A stretch of DNA of 7,739 bases, from positions 1-7,739 of the forward strand of contig DAOTOJ010000012.1 in the NCBI GenBank assembly GCA_035451285.1, written 5' to 3'. Below the pieces are notes generated by a model. It saw nothing but the letters and a program-made list of their open reading frames with translations, ran no database searches and had not been told where the DNA came from. This document shows positions 6,109 to 7,739 of the stretch, one piece after another. Each line of letters opens with the position of its first letter. Positions within the stretch are counted from its first letter, which is position 1. This DNA is from DAOTOJ01 sp035451285 (GTDB lineage Bacteria > Patescibacteriota > Minisyncoccia > UBA6257 > Brennerbacteraceae). A program made the translations under genes and the position numbers.

Positions 6109-7671
6109 TTAACGGGATTTAGGTGTAACCCAAAACCCCATATACTTTCCAAGCATTAATCTTATTGAGGCATCTAAAGCCGGAATTGCTGATAGAAAAA
6201 CAAGTACTGGACTCAATAGCCACTGGAAAACCATTAAGAAATAATAACTCTTTTTTAAATTTTTGGGCCTCTGGGGAAGTAGGGCAACTGACAAATAAGC
6301 AGAACCCAAAAGTCCCAGCATCGCAATTGTCAAAAGTTTGGAAGTTAATTGCGGCAAATTATAAGATAAAACTGTAAAAGAAAATTCCTTACCTCCTAAA
6401 ATTGAAGGTAGCCAACCGCAGGAAATTAAAATTGAGTAAACACTCCAAGAATAAAAACCTTCAATGATATTAAACCCGTAATGTAATTTTAATTTAAAAG
6501 GAATTTTTTTATTTTTAATAAATCCAAAGAAAAGATAAGGAATATTTTCTGCTCCATAGCCCCATCTTCTTTGCTGTTTGTATTGATTTTTCAAAGTCTC
6601 AATTAAGGTATCACTAATATTAGCATCCATATAAACTGGATAATATAAAGGAACTACTTGCCAATTGCCATTATAATGCAAGAAACATTGGTAAAAGATT
6701 CGGGAGTCTTCTGAAACAACGTTTTCTTGCCAAAAACCAATTTCCACAACTGGTTTTAATCCCATAGAATGCGAAGAAAAAGTTATTAGACTTTCAGGCC
6801 TAGCTTGCTGAATCATTTGCCAAAAAGTTGAAGAAAAAGATAAGATTCTGGCAACAGCCGGAGCTTCCCAAATATTATTAGTGTATATTGGTAATGGCTG
6901 ATAAGAAGAATGCAAGGGATCTTGCGCGGTTAAATAATGATAAGCTAAGCATTGGAAAAAACCGGGCTTGGTAAGGGTATCAATATCAAAAACCGAAACA
7001 ATTACATTTTCATAAGGAATTTTTAAGGGATCAATGATTTCTTTAACAACCTGCTTCCCAGCCCAAGCTTCATTAGAGCCTTTACCAGCTATCTCTCCCG
7101 GAATGTCAGCTGGATGAATAGTTACAAAAAATCTAAAAAATTTATCATTAAAATCTTTCAAAGCAAGTTGCCTTATTTCTGCTCCTTGTTCTTTAGCTCT
7201 TTCTTCAGTTGCTAAAACCACAATTAATTTCTGCGGATTATAACCAGAATTGACCAAAGAGTCTAAAGATTCCTTCACTATTTCATAAGGTTCTTTATAA
7301 GTTGGTAAAATTATTAAATGGTATAACTCATCTAAAGAATTAATAGTTGGCAAAGTATTAATTGGAAATTTAATTTTTTCTAATTTTTCTTGCCAATTAA
7401 TTTTTTCGTATTGTTTCATTTTATGGTAACTAGAAATTAGATGAGTAAGATAATAAGCAGATCTAAAAAGCCAAAAAACTACAAAAACTATCAAAAAAAT
7501 TGATACATAAACTGGAAAAAATTTAGAAGCTAAAATAAAAACTAAAAAAGTTGTAAGAGCTAAAGCTCCGGGCAAAATTTCAAAAAATCTGTAAATTCTT
7601 CTGTCTTTTTTATTTTTTATTTCATAAGCTCTGGCAAGCCTTAGATAAGATTTTTCTTCTTGTTCTTCCAT
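6109..7671 (-). CDS. Membrane glycosyltransferase family 2 (processive, cellulose-synthase-like)
   Basis: The 520-residue protein has the layout of processive inverting GT2 enzymes. Two N-terminal membrane segments (about 33-50 and 52-70) are followed by a cytosolic GT-A domain and then about three C-terminal segments (about 401-425, 441-465, 474-496). The catalytic domain opens with LIILPTYKEP (119-128). It carries the DxD metal and UDP-sugar motif D229-I-D231, the acceptor-site catalytic pair E321-D322 (SEDSR), and the QxxRW motif Q366-QR-R369-W370, the hallmark of processive GT2s. It probably polymerises and exports an envelope polysaccharide from a nucleotide sugar, but the sugar and product cannot be read from the sequence. 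No PilZ domain, partner subunit or other polysaccharide gene is present. The ATG at 7671 is only seven bases after the 3' end of tRNA-Glu. In the same frame a TAA lies inside the tRNA acceptor strand (7684-7686), so the ORF cannot start further upstream, and there is no ribosome-binding site. The next in-frame Met is about residue 85, after the first membrane segments. Confidence 0.88.
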   Translation of the reverse strand: MEEQEEKSYLRLARAYEIKNKKDRRIYRFFEILPGALALTTFLVFILASKFFPVYVSIFLIVFVVFWLFRSAYYLTHLISSYHKMKQYEKINWQEKLEKIKFPINTLPTINSLDELYHLIILPTYKEPYEIVKESLDSLVNSGYNPQKLIVVLATEERAKEQGAEIRQLALKDFNDKFFRFFVTIHPADIPGEIAGKGSNEAWAGKQVVKEIIDPLKIPYENVIVSVFDIDTLTKPGFFQCLAYHYLTAQDPLHSSYQPLPIYTNNIWEAPAVARILSFSSTFWQMIQQARPESLITFSSHSMGLKPVVEIGFWQENVVSEDSRIFYQCFLHYNGNWQVVPLYYPVYMDANISDTLIETLKNQYKQQRRWGYGAENIPYLFFGFIKNKKIPFKLKLHYGFNIIEGFYSWSVYSILISCGWLPSILGGKEFSFTVLSYNLPQLTSKLLTIAMLGLLGSAYLSVALLPQRPKNLKKSYYFLMVFQWLLSPVLVFLSAIPALDASIRLMLGKYMGFWVTPKSR

Positions 7672-7678
7672 AATTTTG

Positions 7679-7739
7679 CGCCGTTATCGGGATTTGAACC
7701 CGAGTTTTCGCCGTGAAAGGGCGACGTCCTAGACCGGGC
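7679..7739 (-). tRNA. tRNA-Glu(UUC): tRNA-Glu (anticodon UUC), 5' part cut off by window end; CCA not encoded
   Basis: Minus-strand sequence from the D loop onward is visible. It shows the 3' D-stem end GGAC and an anticodon arm with 5-bp stem TCGCC/GGCGA and loop CTTTCAC, giving anticodon TTC (7717-7715). The T arm has stem TCGGG/CCCGA and loop TTCAAAT. The 3' acceptor strand is TAACGGC and discriminator base G73 is at 7679. The next bases are CAA, so CCA is not encoded and must be added by Cca. The 5' acceptor strand (expected GCCGTTA) and the first half of the D arm lie beyond the window. The glycosyltransferase ATG follows seven bases downstream on the same strand, so the two are probably co-transcribed. 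Confidence 0.95.

Noticed and set aside
6165..6377. 70-codon open frame on the plus strand opposite the glycosyltransferase C-terminus
   Set aside because: It is antisense to conserved membrane segments, has no ribosome-binding site or promoter, and has no recognisable domain.
87..7671. Alternative genetic code with TGA read as glycine, as in some CPR lineages
   Set aside because: All six conserved proteins read through at expected length with standard translation, and each ends in TAA at a sensible place. No in-frame TGA needs to be reassigned. This argues against Gracilibacteria or Absconditabacteria.
1..7739. Mobile element, prophage, CRISPR or defence genes, including integration at the two tRNA genes
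   Set aside because: No transposase, integrase, att-like repeat of a tRNA end or spaced repeat array was seen. All genes are recognisable housekeeping or envelope families in similar base composition.

Overview
The window is an AT-rich (roughly 30% GC by eye), gene-dense stretch of bacterial chromosome made almost entirely of housekeeping genes. Its traits are compact proteins (a 735-residue ValRS), intergenic gaps of 1-50 bases, standard genetic code, no Shine-Dalgarno sequence before any of the six genes, and a tRNA with no encoded CCA. Together with the style of the glycosyltransferase and PrsW homologue, this points to a member of the Candidate Phyla Radiation (Patescibacteria, perhaps a Parcubacteria-like lineage). 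That placement is an inference from gene features; I could not run a phylogeny.

Layout. The left edge (1-49) holds the 5' part of a minus-strand tRNA-Arg(UCG), cut by the window start. It is divergent from cca (87-1559, plus strand), the CCA-adding enzyme. The 37-base gap holds two oppositely facing -10 boxes that overlap each other. cca converges with hsp20 (1571-1960, minus), 11 bases apart. Upstream of hsp20, all on the minus strand, lie prsW (1995-2774), valS (2776-4983), tsaD (4988-6058) and a membrane family-2 glycosyltransferase (6109-7671). The right edge (7679-7739) holds the 3' part of a tRNA-Glu(UUC), only 7 bases upstream of the glycosyltransferase start codon and on the same strand. 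Transcription of the minus-strand block therefore runs tRNA-Glu > glycosyltransferase > tsaD > valS > prsW > hsp20. Internal promoters are likely before tsaD (extended -10) and hsp20 (TATAAT next to the start). No stretch over 300 bases lacks a gene.

How the genes fit together. Three proteins and both RNAs belong to tRNA biology: Cca finishes tRNA 3' ends, ValRS charges tRNA-Val, and TsaD makes t6A37 on ANN-decoding tRNAs. The visible 3' end of tRNA-Glu has no CCA, so it needs Cca. Hsp20 and PrsW are proteostasis or membrane-stress proteins, and the glycosyltransferase is an envelope enzyme. I see no mobile element, CRISPR array, defence system or sign of horizontal transfer.

What is most worth a second look is how genes start rather than what they encode. 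cca and hsp20 have a perfect TATAAT placed so that transcription should begin at, or one base before, the A of ATG (leaderless mRNAs). The glycosyltransferase mRNA would gain a 7-base leader simply by tRNA 3' processing. The remaining starts also lack a Shine-Dalgarno. The hsp20 start codon has been duplicated by a 12-bp tandem repeat that keeps the promoter-to-ATG distance.
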